From assembly GCF_011769525.1 (NCBI RefSeq), contig NZ_CP050440.1, positions 372,001-436,000 on the forward strand: a stretch of 64,000 nt of DNA, given 5' to 3'. The position numbers and the translations under genes are program-made. How positions within the stretch are numbered: the stretch's first letter is position 1; each line of letters starts with the position of its first letter. The notes below the pieces were generated by a model. The model saw nothing but the letters and a program-made list of their open reading frames with translations. It was not told the origin of the DNA and ran no database searches. Origin of the DNA: Tolypothrix sp. PCC 7910. Its GTDB lineage: Bacteria; Cyanobacteriota; Cyanobacteriia; Cyanobacteriales; Nostocaceae. Positions 25,642 to 35,114 of the stretch are shown here, in pieces.

Positions 25642-26082
25642 GAGCTGGTTACTTCGTAAGTAGTCCTAATCTACTTTTTCTGTAATTTCCACCCAATTTC
25701 CGGAACTACTTAGAATTAATTCTTCAGGCGGTTGACTCGCCTAATCCAAACCTTAGCGGTGTCAGTATTTTTTGCTAATAAAAAATATATTAAGATTTTT
25801 ATACACTAAATAGCGATCGCTGATTCAGTATCAAATCGCCTAATTATAGCATCATATAGCACTTCCTACGATGTGCTCATTGATGGGCAATCAGCATTGT
25901 CAGGTAATAAGTTGTTGATCTTAGGTAATTTCCCATTCACAATCCACAATGGGATTACCGTTGTGTTGTCAAGCCAGCCAAATCTATCTATCTACGAAAG
26001 TTAGCTCTATTATTGAGCAATTTGCCTCCAGCCTCTAGAAATTTCACAAAATTAACGCACCTATTGAGTAAACCGCTAAATC
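25642..26082. other. Intergenic region upstream of kinase gene
   Basis: AT-rich spacer with one HIP1 site near 25813 and no supported gene. It should hold the kinase promoter. Confidence 0.4.
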
Positions 26083-26337
26083 TTAATTATTCATCAAACA
26101 TACAAGCCGAGAAAACCAATAAACAATTTCTGGATCGCAGTAGGTTGTCAGTCGAGCCATTTCTCTTGCTAGCTGATAGGCTTCCTCACCCTTGGGATGA
26201 CTTGTCAGTCCAGCATGATCTAGTAATGCGGCTTTCAAGTCTCCTGGATAAGTGGGTAAGCTGTGACCTGCTATATACTTCATTCGGCTCAAAATAGGAT
26301 TCCAGTCGATTTGGTTAGTAGTAATATGTGCATTCAT
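26083..26337 (-). CDS. Small hypothetical protein
   Basis: An 84-residue soluble protein from the ATG at 26337. It has a clean reading frame with ordinary composition, including RMKYIAGHSLPTYPGDLKAA, GEEAYQLAREMARLTTYCDP and a C-terminal EIVYWFSRLVCL. An upstream TTG would add 11 residues. No family is recognised. The balanced composition and absence of low-complexity sequence argue that it is real rather than a chance frame. Confidence 0.6.
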   Translation of the reverse strand: MNAHITTNQIDWNPILSRMKYIAGHSLPTYPGDLKAALLDHAGLTSHPKGEEAYQLAREMARLTTYCDPEIVYWFSRLVCLMNN

Positions 26338-26607
26338 AAAGTGTTTTACATTTTTGGGATGATATAGCAATATTCCCTAAGTTATAAAAAAGCAATTATT
26401 TAGAAGCCTAACTATATAAAAGTCAGGAATGAATCTTATTTTGACAATTTAGGATTGCTATATCTTTAATTTATGCTGATTAATCAGTAGTAGCAAATAT
26501 CTTTTCTTTTTATATTAATAAATATAAGTTATTGAAAAATATTTAAGATTTGCAAGTTCACATTAATCAAATTTTATCTCTAAGATACCAGCGCGGATAT
26601 GTTTTCT

Positions 26608-27270
26608 TTACCAAGAAGCAACGATCTCAGCCAATTCGCTTAAATCATCAATAATCGCATCCGGATGTTCTGGTTCTTGCCATCCTAAGTCTCTCTTCCA
26701 AATACTTTTCATCCCCATTCTCTTAGCTCCCATCACATCTGTTTGAGGATGATCTCCGATAAATACGCTTTCATTTGGTAGTATATTCAAGTTACTTAAA
26801 GCGCGTAGAAATATCTCTGCTTCTGGCTTGCGAACTCCCTCAAATTCTGAAATTAAAATTGTTTGAAAATATTTTTCAATGCCTAAACCTTGAATGGTAC
26901 GCTGCTGAAACTTACCAATACCATTAGTAATAATTCCTAATAAATATCCTTCTTTAGCCAGAGCTTCTAGAGTCTCTAGCAGGTTGACAAAGGGTATACA
27001 AAAATGCATGAAATTTATTTCATAATCCTCAAGCAACTCAGCCCATGAAATCGCTTCAATGCCAAATTCGCTAACAAGAGTTTGGTACACTTTATCTTTC
27101 CAAACGTACCCTCGGCAATCTAACTCGATAAATCTGCTAATATAATCTTTTTTAGCAATTTTAGCTAATTTAACCGCAAATCGGTCATATTGATGAGTAA
27201 TAAAATGTTTGATAGAAGCGTCTCTATCTAGTAAAGTTCCGTCTAAATCAAACAGAATAGCTCGAATCAT
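26608..27270 (-). CDS. HAD superfamily hydrolase
   Basis: A 220-residue haloacid-dehalogenase-like phosphatase with a helical C1 cap. Motif I FDLDGTLLD (residues ~7-15) carries the nucleophile and acid Asp. Motif II is in IITNG near 113, motif III Lys in GVRKPEAEIF near 147 and motif IV in VFIGDHPQTDVMGAKRMGM near 170. It probably dephosphorylates a small phosphometabolite (phosphoglycolate phosphatase/YjjG-like); the exact substrate is not inferable. It is divergent from the oxygenase gene. Confidence 0.92.
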   Translation of the reverse strand: MIRAILFDLDGTLLDRDASIKHFITHQYDRFAVKLAKIAKKDYISRFIELDCRGYVWKDKVYQTLVSEFGIEAISWAELLEDYEINFMHFCIPFVNLLETLEALAKEGYLLGIITNGIGKFQQRTIQGLGIEKYFQTILISEFEGVRKPEAEIFLRALSNLNILPNESVFIGDHPQTDVMGAKRMGMKSIWKRDLGWQEPEHPDAIIDDLSELAEIVASW

Positions 27271-27367
27271 TCAATTTTAGATTTTGGATTGATACACAGA
27301 TAAATAATTGGTCATAATTCTTTTGATGTGAGTGTTATACACCGCACACAACGAGGAGGATCGTAGC

Positions 27368-28402
27368 ATGAATAGCTTACAAGTTGTGGATGAAGGATTT
27401 TCGCAGGTGCCGCTAATTGATATTAGCGCCTTAGTTTCGGGAAAAGGCGATCGCCTACAAGTGGCATCGGAAATTGGGCAAGCTTGTCGAGAATGCGGAT
27501 TTTTCTATATTGTGGGACATGGTGTAGATGAAGGCTTGCAGCAAAGGCTAGAACAACTCAGCCGCAAGTTTTTTGCCCAGGATTTAGAAACTAAATTGGC
27601 AATTCGTATGGCTTTGGGTGGTAAAGCTTGGCGAGGGTACTTCCCAGTTGGGGGAGAACTAACATCGGGTAAGCCTGATATTAAGGAAGGTATTTACTTT
27701 GGTGCAGAACTAGGAAACGATCACCCACTGGTACAAGCCAATACTCCTATGCATGGTGCTAATCTCTTCCCTGCGAATATCCCTTTATTCCGCGAAACCG
27801 TGCTGGAATATATGGAGGCGATGACGCAACTAGGGCACACTTTAATGGCAGGTATTGCTCTTAGCTTAGGGCTAAAAGAATCTTATTTTGCTGAACGTTA
27901 TACATCAGATCCCCTTACCTTATTTCGGATTTTTAACTATCCACCAGATTTATCACCTGCTGATGGTGAAAATCGGTGGGGTGTGGGCGAACATACAGAC
28001 TACGGTGTTTTAACTATTCTCAAACAGGATGATTCCGGCGGATTGCAGGTAAAATCTCAATCTCGCTGGGTAGCTGCGCCGCCAATTCCCGGTTCCTTTG
28101 TTTGCAATATTGGCGATATGCTCGATCGCATGACTAGAGGTTTGTATCGTTCAACGCCTCATCGCGTACAGAATTTATCGACACGCGATCGCCTTTCGTT
28201 CCCTTTCTTTTTCGATCCCAACTTTGATGTCGAGGTAAAGCCGATTCCCCTAGATGGGGTAATAGCCAAAGACGATCGCACAGAACGTTGGGATCAGTCT
28301 AGCGTTCATGACTTTCAAGGAACCTATGGGGATTATGTGCTGAGTAAGGTATCTAAGGTTTTCCCCGAGTTGCGACGGGTGGTTTTAGAGACTTCTAAGT
28401 AA
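27368..28402 (+). CDS. Isopenicillin N synthase-like Fe(II)-dependent oxygenase
   Basis: A 344-residue non-haem iron oxygenase of the IPNS/2OG-Fe(II) family. The N-terminal DIOX_N domain has PLIDISALVSG and CRECGFFYIVGHGV. The double-stranded beta-helix carries the iron ligands His-x-Asp in EHTDYGVLTIL and the distal His in STPHRVQN, followed by RLSFPFFFDPN with the Arg-x-Ser that binds 2-oxoglutarate. I chose the ATG at 27368 because GAGGAGG lies at ideal spacing; the upstream in-frame start adds 12 residues without a ribosome site. The substrate is unknown. Confidence 0.92.
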   Translation: MNSLQVVDEGFSQVPLIDISALVSGKGDRLQVASEIGQACRECGFFYIVGHGVDEGLQQRLEQLSRKFFAQDLETKLAIRMALGGKAWRGYFPVGGELTSGKPDIKEGIYFGAELGNDHPLVQANTPMHGANLFPANIPLFRETVLEYMEAMTQLGHTLMAGIALSLGLKESYFAERYTSDPLTLFRIFNYPPDLSPADGENRWGVGEHTDYGVLTILKQDDSGGLQVKSQSRWVAAPPIPGSFVCNIGDMLDRMTRGLYRSTPHRVQNLSTRDRLSFPFFFDPNFDVEVKPIPLDGVIAKDDRTERWDQSSVHDFQGTYGDYVLSKVSKVFPELRRVVLETSK

Positions 28403-28459
28403 AAAATTATCGCTTTGGCAAGCAGGGGGAGATGAGGGGACAAGGTGACAATAAGAAAA

Positions 28460-28638
28460 TACAGTTCAGTTGAAAAAATTAATTGATAACAAAACCAAAA
28501 AACTAGTTACTCAACAAAAAACAGAACAATCATTTTGGAGGGGGTTTGGGGGACGCAACCGTCACCCAATCGGGGGTTTGGGGGAGAATCCCCCAATTCT
28601 TCTGGCTTCTTTAATAAGTGACAAATCCATCGCTAATG
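28460..28638 (+). repeat. ~180-bp interspersed repeat, copy B (inverted partner at 19533)
   Basis: Positions 28475-28598 are the exact reverse complement of 19571-19694 (124 bp). Homology continues with mismatches into TACAGTTCAGTT on the left and AAGTGACAAATCCATCGCTA on the right. Confidence 0.9.
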
Positions 28639-28751
28639 AGCTTAACCCAAGCGTATTGGACAATAAGAGGCATTCCAATTACCAATGCCCCATGCCCCAA
28701 AAGTCCATTATTGTAACTGAAGTATCTGTAAATCTGAGGAAATTTTAGCTC

Positions 28752-29672
28752 ATGCCCTACCTTACTTATGCCAGGGATATTTACGCCATTATTGCTAAAT
28801 ATACCAGTGCTAAAACTCTCTGGATTGATACAGAAGTAGCTGATTATAAAAGTCGTCAACCGAAACTCTCGCTAATTCAGGTTTTGGATGACTCATCAGA
28901 TATGAGTGGCGATCGCGTGTATCTTTTGGATGTTTTAGGCAAACCTGAGATTGTCGGAGAATTTATTGACGGCGTTATGCTCAATCCTAGTATTGAAAAG
29001 GTATTTCATAATGCTAGTTATGATTTGAAATTTCTGGGTAATAAGCAAGCTAAGAATGTTACTTGTACCTTAGAAATGGCTAAAAAAATTCCCTACTACC
29101 TTTTGCCAGTACCTAACTATCAACTGCAAACTTTAGCTACAGCACTTTGCTCTTTTAATAATATTGATAAAGAAGAGCAAAATAGTGATTGGGGACAGCG
29201 TCCTTTAACTGACGCACAAGTTGATTATGCGTACCTAGATTGTATATATCTTGCTCAAGTACATTTAAAATTACTAGAGTTACAATCCCAAACAAATCCC
29301 GATCCGGTGACAGAAGATTTAGCTGTACTTGGTAATAGATATACGGAAATTGAACAGCAGCATCACATATTAAATTCCGAATTAGAACATCTGCAAGAGC
29401 GGATTAAAAAAGCTATGCAGGCGCAAAATGTCTCCGAAACATCATATTGCAAGCTGACTAAATATGAGCGTAAAACAGTAAAAGTGGCATTTACTGAACT
29501 TATGAGACTCGTAGAAACCGCAGGGATTGATTTAGATTTTCCCATCCCCTTGACTCAGAAACTGCAAAAAGATTTAGGCACAAACTTAGAACAACTCTCT
29601 GTAGAGGTGGATGAAACTACCTCTTGGCGGTTGGTACCCAAAAGCCCAGAAAGCGAGGCTGAGAGCGATTAA
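28752..29672 (+). CDS. rnd: Ribonuclease D-like 3'-5' exonuclease
   Basis: A 306-residue DEDDy exonuclease. ExoI is LWIDTEVADYKSRQPKLSLI (D/E near residue 24), ExoII is VFHNASYDLKFL, and ExoIII is VDYAYLDCIYLAQV with the catalytic Tyr and Asp. The family trims RNA 3' ends, for example tRNA precursors. The C-terminal ~130 residues are helical with a heptad-like segment (EIEQQHHILNSELEHLQERI) instead of a clear HRDC domain, so it is a variant RNase D. It lies directly downstream of the copy-B repeat, which occupies much of its upstream region. Confidence 0.88.
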   Translation: MPYLTYARDIYAIIAKYTSAKTLWIDTEVADYKSRQPKLSLIQVLDDSSDMSGDRVYLLDVLGKPEIVGEFIDGVMLNPSIEKVFHNASYDLKFLGNKQAKNVTCTLEMAKKIPYYLLPVPNYQLQTLATALCSFNNIDKEEQNSDWGQRPLTDAQVDYAYLDCIYLAQVHLKLLELQSQTNPDPVTEDLAVLGNRYTEIEQQHHILNSELEHLQERIKKAMQAQNVSETSYCKLTKYERKTVKVAFTELMRLVETAGIDLDFPIPLTQKLQKDLGTNLEQLSVEVDETTSWRLVPKSPESEAESD

Positions 29673-30397
29673 AAAATTCTGGAATTACTTCTATTTTCAA
29701 AGAATACTGTTACTTCAACAGCAAAAAAGCTACTGGCAGATAATGGTATATGCAACTAATTAATGCAAAATTCAAAATCCAAAATTTAAAATCTAAAATT
29801 GTCATGTATTCACATAGATACACTTAAATTTAAGTGTATGCGGCTCTCTAACTAAAAATTTTATATAGATAAAGATTTTGTAAAAACAATAAAAATTTTA
29901 ATTTAATCGGCTTTAAAACGTATAATGAAAAGCGGCAAAAATAGGACTCGCCGCGTATAACATAACTTTGAGCAAGCGAGAACTAAATAGATAACCGGGA
30001 AAAATAACAGTTTTATACTTTATTTTGACCTGTAAATAGCAACTCTGGGTCTAATACTGTGCTGCATAGGGAACTAGGGCAGCAAATATTAGTAACATCT
30101 ACGCAAGAAAAGGATGAAGGGTCAAGGAAGAAAGATGAAATAAGTGGAAAAGCTTGGCTTCAAATTTATACTTCATCTTGTATATAAACCTAGAGTAAAT
30201 AGCAGTTATCTTATGATTTATGCAATTGCCTGTTTCTTCTGTTACTTGGTTTTATTAGCGCTTCACGTATACATTCAAAAAGTAATATTCATAAATCAGA
30301 TAGGATTGCTATATGCATTTACAATTAATCGTTATTTCAAGACATAAGTAAAGTTAGTAAGAATTAATATAGGAAGGGTGGCGAATTAAAACCACAT
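29673..30397. other. Intergenic region (725 bp)
   Basis: AT-rich, with AAAATTC-like heptamers near 29766. A 67-codon GTG-initiated frame at 30144-30347 has poor support. No RNA gene is recognised. Confidence 0.4.
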
Positions 30398-31240
30398 ATG
30401 AAACTGCAATTATTTGATCGAGAGTGGACAAGGTTAGGCAGAGCATTTACCATAGCTTTGTTAGCAATATTGAGTACAATTACTAACCTTTCCTGTAGTA
30501 AAAATAGTGATGTATTAGTAACAGAAATTGGAGTAACTCCCCCCAGCCGTCGCCCAGCTAAAACATCTAAGGCAGTGGAATTTTATCTTCAAGGACAAAG
30601 TCAACACGCTAAAGGTAACTCAGAAGCAGCGATCGCATCCTATAATCAAGCAATTAGCCTGAATCCCCAATATGGTGTAGCGTTCAAAGCGCGGGGACTG
30701 GCTAAATTTGACTCGGGAAAGAAACAAGAAGCGATCGCAGATTATAACGAAGCGCTGAAGATTAATCCTAATGATGCTGAAGCCTACAATAGCCGCGCTA
30801 GTGCTAAAGCCTCAATCGGAGATAATAAAGGAGCGATTACAGATTATAACGAAGCTATTCGCCTTGCTCCTAGTTATGCTGAAGCTTACAATAATCGCGG
30901 CAATGCACGGGCTACCACAGGCGATCGCAACGGCGCGCTAGAAGATTTTGATCGAGCTATTCGCATCAATACCAGATATGCGATCGCCTACAATAATCGC
31001 GGCAACCTCCGCGCTGCTAAGGGCGACCAACAGGGCGCAATCTCTGACTATAATCAAGCTATTCGCATCAATCCTAACTTTGGCCCCGCTTACAACAACC
31101 GCGGAAACGCCCGCGCCGCCCAAGGCGATAAACCAGGCGCAATTAAAGACTTACAACAAGCCGCAGATATTTTTCAAAGTGAGGGTAATAAAGATTTGTA
31201 CCAACAAGTGATGAATAATATCAAAGAATTGGGACAGTAA
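30398..31240 (+). CDS. TPR-repeat protein, probably membrane-anchored or secreted
   Basis: A 280-residue protein. The N-terminus has a hydrophobic segment (AFTIALLAILSTITNLSC) ending in a Cys, possibly a lipoprotein site although the lipobox is not canonical. Residues ~60-275 are six tandem tetratricopeptide repeats with near-identical units (AYNNRGNARAATGD-type, AISDYNQAIRINPN-type). The DNA also repeats, carrying several HIP1 sites at the same place in successive units, which marks recent internal duplication. It likely mediates protein-protein contacts; partners are unknown. Confidence 0.88.
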   Translation: MKLQLFDREWTRLGRAFTIALLAILSTITNLSCSKNSDVLVTEIGVTPPSRRPAKTSKAVEFYLQGQSQHAKGNSEAAIASYNQAISLNPQYGVAFKARGLAKFDSGKKQEAIADYNEALKINPNDAEAYNSRASAKASIGDNKGAITDYNEAIRLAPSYAEAYNNRGNARATTGDRNGALEDFDRAIRINTRYAIAYNNRGNLRAAKGDQQGAISDYNQAIRINPNFGPAYNNRGNARAAQGDKPGAIKDLQQAADIFQSEGNKDLYQQVMNNIKELGQ

Positions 31241-31294
31241 GCGAATACGCGGTTAGCGGAAATGTTTTTGCGCTAGGGCTGTCAAGAGTTGGAG

Positions 31295-31314
31295 AGACGC
31301 GATTAATCGCGTCT
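31295..31314. repeat. 20-bp perfect palindrome
   Basis: AGACGCGATTAATCGCGTCT lies in the gap between the convergent TPR and EF-G genes. It looks like one of the short interspersed palindromes of Nostocales and could also act as a terminator stem. Confidence 0.6.
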
Positions 31315-31380
31315 GTACAAGAGTCAAGAGTCAAAGTTAGGATTTGATCTTGGACTGTTGAGAATCTAATAGATGGGTAG

Positions 31381-31405
31381 GGGCACAGCATTGCTGTGCC
31401 CTTTT
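31381..31405 (+). terminator. Rho-independent terminator of the TPR gene
   Basis: GGGCACAGCA-TTGCTGTGCCC, a ten-pair stem, is followed by TTTT on the plus strand, between the convergent TPR and EF-G genes. Confidence 0.8.
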
Positions 31406-31407
31406 AA

Positions 31408-33417
31408 TTACGTACTTGCTTGTCTATAACAAGCAAATTCCATCGTGAAAGTTGCCATTCCCGCAGTTTGCGATCGCAAATCTGTGGAATAACCAAACAT
31501 TCGCACTAGGGGGACTTCCGCCCGAATGATAGAGTATGCTTGCATGGTTTCGGAACCTAATAGCAAGCCCCGGCGGGAGGAGAGATCCCCCTGGACTCTA
31601 CCTAAATACTCGTTGGGTGTTTCCACCTCTACCAACATAATTGGTTCGAGGATGTAGGGCTTGGCTTTAGCGATCGCTTCATCCAAGGCTTGATGAGATG
31701 CTGACCGGAATGCCAATTCGGAGGAGTCAATGGGGTGAAATGAACCACCCTCTAGCACAACTTTGATCCCTGTAACGGGATAACCTTCCAAACGGCCTGA
31801 TTGCATGGCTTCGCGGAAACCTTTCTCGCAAGCGGGAATAAATTCCTTGGGAATTACCCCGCCAACTACCTTGCTTTCAAATACAAACGGTTCATCTGTC
31901 GGTTCAATCCAGCCTGTGACATGGGCGTATTGACCAGAACCCCCGGTTTGTTTCTTCAGCCGATAATCAAAGCGCGTCTTTTGCCCAATGGTTTCGCGAT
32001 ATGCTACTGCTGGTGTACCAACGTATACCTCAGTGTTATATTCCCGTTGAATGCGCTCCAGGTAGATTTCTAGATGCAGTTCACCCATACCAGAAATCAA
32101 AGTTGCCCCTGATTCTGGGTCAATGCTGAGTTTGAAGGTTGGGTCTTCTTTTTGGAAGCGGTTGAGGGCTTTAGAAAGGCGATCGCTATCTTCTTGTTTT
32201 TTGGGTGTAACAGCCAGTGTAATTACTGGGTCTGGTACAAACATTTTCTCTAAAGATACCAGTGGCTCTCCACTACAGAAGGTATCGCCAGAGGCACAAT
32301 CTACGCCCAATAGCGCGATAATATCGCCAGCTTCCGCAAATTTCACCTCTTCTCGCTTGTTAGCGTGCATTCTCACCAAGCGGCCAATTGGTACTTTTTG
32401 TCCGGTGCGGGAGTTGTATACAGTATCGCCTTGTTTCAAAGTTCCCGAATAAATTCGAGTATAGGTCAACTGTCCAAAGGACTCCACAGTCAGTTTAAAT
32501 GCCAAGGCAACTAAGGGGTCGTCAGGATTGGGGTAAAGGTTGACAGACTCTACCGTTTTGACGACTTCTCTATCTATGGGAGATGGGAGATAAAGGGCGA
32601 TCGCATCCAACAAATTCTGCACGCCTTTGTTTTTGAATGCTGAACCCAGAAGTACGGGTGTGAGTTGCAAACTCAAGGTGGCTTGGCGAATAGTTTGCCA
32701 AATCAGTTCTTGGGGAACTTCTTTACCTTCTAGTAGCATCTCCGTCATGGGTTCGGAGAATAGCGACAAAGCATCAAGCAATTTTTCCCTTGCTTGTTGC
32801 GCTTCTGCAAGCAGTGCGTCAGGAATTAGCTTTTTCACCCAATTTTCGCCGTTTTCCCCTTCAAAGTAAGAAGCTTGCATTTCTATGAGGTCAATAACCC
32901 CAAGAAACTTGTCTTCACTACCGATGGGATACTGAAGTAACAAGGGATTTAACTGCAAGCGATCGCGCATTGCTTGCACCACCCGAAATGGATTAGCACC
33001 AATGCGATCCATTTTGTTGATAAATGCTATACGCGGCACACGATATCGCTTCATCTGGCGATCAACGGTAATTGACTGGGACTGTACGCCCGCTACGGCA
33101 CACAGCACCATTACCGCCCCATCCAATACCCGCAAGGCACGCTCAACTTCTATCGTGAAATCCACGTGTCCCGGTGTATCAATTAAGTTGATTTGCGTAT
33201 CGTGCCATTGACAGGTGGTAGCGGCAGAGGTAATTGTAATGCCATGCAATTTTTCCTCTGGCATAAAATCCATAGTCGCACCCTTGCCGCCTCCCCGCAC
33301 CTCCTCAATGGCGTGGATTCTGCCTGTATAGAAGAGAATTCTCTCTGATAATGTAGTTTTACCAGAGTCAATATGAGCAGAAATACCAATATTGCGGATG
33401 CGTTCTCGGGGAATCAT
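31408..33417 (-). CDS. fusA: Elongation factor G (probable second paralogue)
   Basis: A 669-residue translational GTPase that catalyses ribosome translocation. G1 is [10 protein letters not shown]3 is DTPGHVDF and G4 is NKMDRIG; domains II-V follow in order, including [14 protein letters not shown] (domain III) and the C-terminal [42 protein letters not shown]. It is somewhat shorter than canonical EF-G, and switch I reads [16 protein letters not shown] rather than DWMEQEKERGITI. It also stands alone rather than in the str operon with rpsL, rpsG and tuf. Both facts suggest the specialised second EF-G. Two palindromes lie about 80-115 bp upstream. Confidence 0.9.
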   Translation of the reverse strand: MIPRERIRNIGISAHIDSGKTTLSERILFYTGRIHAIEEVRGGGKGATMDFMPEEKLHGITITSAATTCQWHDTQINLIDTPGHVDFTIEVERALRVLDGAVMVLCAVAGVQSQSITVDRQMKRYRVPRIAFINKMDRIGANPFRVVQAMRDRLQLNPLLLQYPIGSEDKFLGVIDLIEMQASYFEGENGENWVKKLIPDALLAEAQQAREKLLDALSLFSEPMTEMLLEGKEVPQELIWQTIRQATLSLQLTPVLLGSAFKNKGVQNLLDAIALYLPSPIDREVVKTVESVNLYPNPDDPLVALAFKLTVESFGQLTYTRIYSGTLKQGDTVYNSRTGQKVPIGRLVRMHANKREEVKFAEAGDIIALLGVDCASGDTFCSGEPLVSLEKMFVPDPVITLAVTPKKQEDSDRLSKALNRFQKEDPTFKLSIDPESGATLISGMGELHLEIYLERIQREYNTEVYVGTPAVAYRETIGQKTRFDYRLKKQTGGSGQYAHVTGWIEPTDEPFVFESKVVGGVIPKEFIPACEKGFREAMQSGRLEGYPVTGIKVVLEGGSFHPIDSSELAFRSASHQALDEAIAKAKPYILEPIMLVEVETPNEYLGRVQGDLSSRRGLLLGSETMQAYSIIRAEVPLVRMFGYSTDLRSQTAGMATFTMEFACYRQAST

Positions 33418-33497
33418 AAAATGTCCTTTTGCTCAAGCAATAAACAGTTTCAGCCTACTCCCAGCAGGCTTTAGAGCAATCACACTTGTATTATACT

Positions 33498-33516
33498 ACA
33501 TTTGTATTACAAATGT
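33498..33516. promoter_or_regulatory. 19-bp perfect palindrome upstream of EF-G
   Basis: ACATTTGTA-T-TACAAATGT lies 80 bp upstream of the EF-G start, in the likely promoter. It is a candidate repressor or activator operator; the protein is unknown. Confidence 0.45.
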
Positions 33517-33520
33517 TATG

Positions 33521-33533
33521 ACTGTTTAACAGT
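33521..33533. promoter_or_regulatory. 13-bp palindrome upstream of EF-G
   Basis: ACTGTT-T-AACAGT, four bases from the 19-bp palindrome. Two adjacent dyads with a single central T suggest a compound operator. Confidence 0.35.
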
Positions 33534-33837
33534 TCATCAGGATTTCCAACCACCACTCAATATGGTTCGGATCAGTATTTTGCATCTCCCTTGTGATTTG
33601 GGAAAAGGGTAATGGAAACAGGGGTAAGGGTGAATTCAATCCTTTTCCCCTTTTCCCTTTCCCTGTGAAGTTATCACTGTTGGGCTGACCCAAAATCTGA
33701 CTCGTGTAATATAAATTAGCGTTGTTAGTGAGATCAATTAATTAGCCATTCGGGGATTTGAAACCCAACTTAGCTTTACCTAATATAAACGTAGTTTCTA
33801 ACCGCCCTTTAATTTATCCTTTATCCTTCATCCTTCT

Positions 33838-34767
33838 ATGAATCAGTTGTCATCTAAAGATTGGGTGTTAATCAAACAGCGACTAACCCCTTATTTATTT
33901 TTGCTACCCGCCTTAATAATTTTAGGGTTAACCGTCTTTTGGCCTGCATTGCAAGCATTTTATTTGAGTTTTACTAGTTATGAAGATATTTCCCAACCAC
34001 CACAATGGATAGGTATTGCTAACTTCCTCAAGCTTTGGCAAGATACCGTTTTTTGGCAAACTTTAACAAATACCTTTCTCTATCTTGTCGGTGTAGTGCC
34101 AATTCTTGTAATTGCGCCTTTAGGATTAGCTATTTTAGTTAATCAAAAACTTAGGGGAATGAATTGGTTTCGAGCTGCATACTATACACCAGTAGTCATT
34201 TCCATGATTGTTGCTGGCATAGCATGGAAATGGCTTTATGCAGAAAATGGCTTACTTAATCAATTTTTCAAAGCCTTGGGGATGTTTCCCGAAGGAATTC
34301 CTTGGTTAACTAGCCCTAATAAACTTTTTGGCATTCTGCCAATTTCTTTGGCAAGTGTAATGGCCGTGACTGTCTGGAAAGGCTTAGGCTATTACATGGT
34401 AATTTACCTAGCCGGTTTGCAATCTATTCCTGGCGATGTCTACGAAGCTGCAGCTATTGATGGTTCCGATGGTATTCGCAAACATTTAGATATTACGATA
34501 CCTTTAATGAAACCATATTTAGCTTTGGTGGCTGTGATTTCTGCAATATCTGCCACCAAAGTATTTGAAGAAGTTTATATCATGACCCAGGGAGGGCCAC
34601 TTAATAGCTCAAAAACCATAGTTTACTATTTATATGAGCAAGCATTCACTAATTTAGAAATTAGCTATGCTTGCACAATTGGGCTAGTGTTATTCTTGAT
34701 AATTTTGGGTTTATCTATTTTGCGATTAATTATTAGTCAGGAAAGCACTGATAATATCAAAGTTTAA
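33838..34767 (+). CDS. ABC transporter permease, sugar type (MalF/UgpA-like)
   Basis: A 309-residue inner-membrane permease with six hydrophobic helices. The EAA loop that docks the ATPase is YEAAAIDGSDGIRKHLDITIPLMKP near residue 203. Sequences such as YLFLLPALIILGLTVFWPA at the N-terminus and FEEVYIMTQGGPLNSSKTIVYYLY near the C-terminus are characteristic of carbohydrate-uptake (CUT1) permeases. No second permease, binding protein or ATPase is adjacent, so partners must be encoded elsewhere. It could take up oligosaccharides or glycerol compounds; the substrate is unknown. Confidence 0.9.
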   Translation: MNQLSSKDWVLIKQRLTPYLFLLPALIILGLTVFWPALQAFYLSFTSYEDISQPPQWIGIANFLKLWQDTVFWQTLTNTFLYLVGVVPILVIAPLGLAILVNQKLRGMNWFRAAYYTPVVISMIVAGIAWKWLYAENGLLNQFFKALGMFPEGIPWLTSPNKLFGILPISLASVMAVTVWKGLGYYMVIYLAGLQSIPGDVYEAAAIDGSDGIRKHLDITIPLMKPYLALVAVISAISATKVFEEVYIMTQGGPLNSSKTIVYYLYEQAFTNLEISYACTIGLVLFLIILGLSILRLIISQESTDNIKV

Positions 34768-35114
34768 TTACTGCATATATTTGGAGGAATAAAGGATAGA
34801 TAGGAACTTAATGTAAGTAATTAGAAATTTATTGATGTATTTTCTTGTTTCTCAGGGCTTGATTGAATATTGAAGAAAATACACCCTGTAACTATCCAGT
34901 ACTTGAATCACCTGCTGATTACAGCATTTTGTAAATTCGTGAAGAATGGTGGTAGATCGGGTAAAAGTACAAACTTGCGAAATACAGACAAGTGGCGTTC
35001 TTGTTTTGGGTAGATAAATGGTTAGATGCAACTATGATAATCCACGTAAATAACAGGCATTTCGGGATTTGACTAATTTCAATTGCTCGTGATTAGAGCA
35101 TTTAAAATTCGCAA
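34768..35114. other. Intergenic region
   Basis: No gene recognised. It lies between the convergent permease and PEP-CTERM genes; no clear terminator hairpin is seen. Confidence 0.35.

Noticed and set aside
28470-28748. Frame over the copy-B repeat
   Set aside because: Its sequence is the inverted repeat; the peptide has no family resemblance and the two repeat copies do not preserve a common frame.
30144-30347. A 67-codon hydrophobic frame in the spacer before the TPR gene
   Set aside because: GTG start, no ribosome site, AT-rich composition and no family resemblance.
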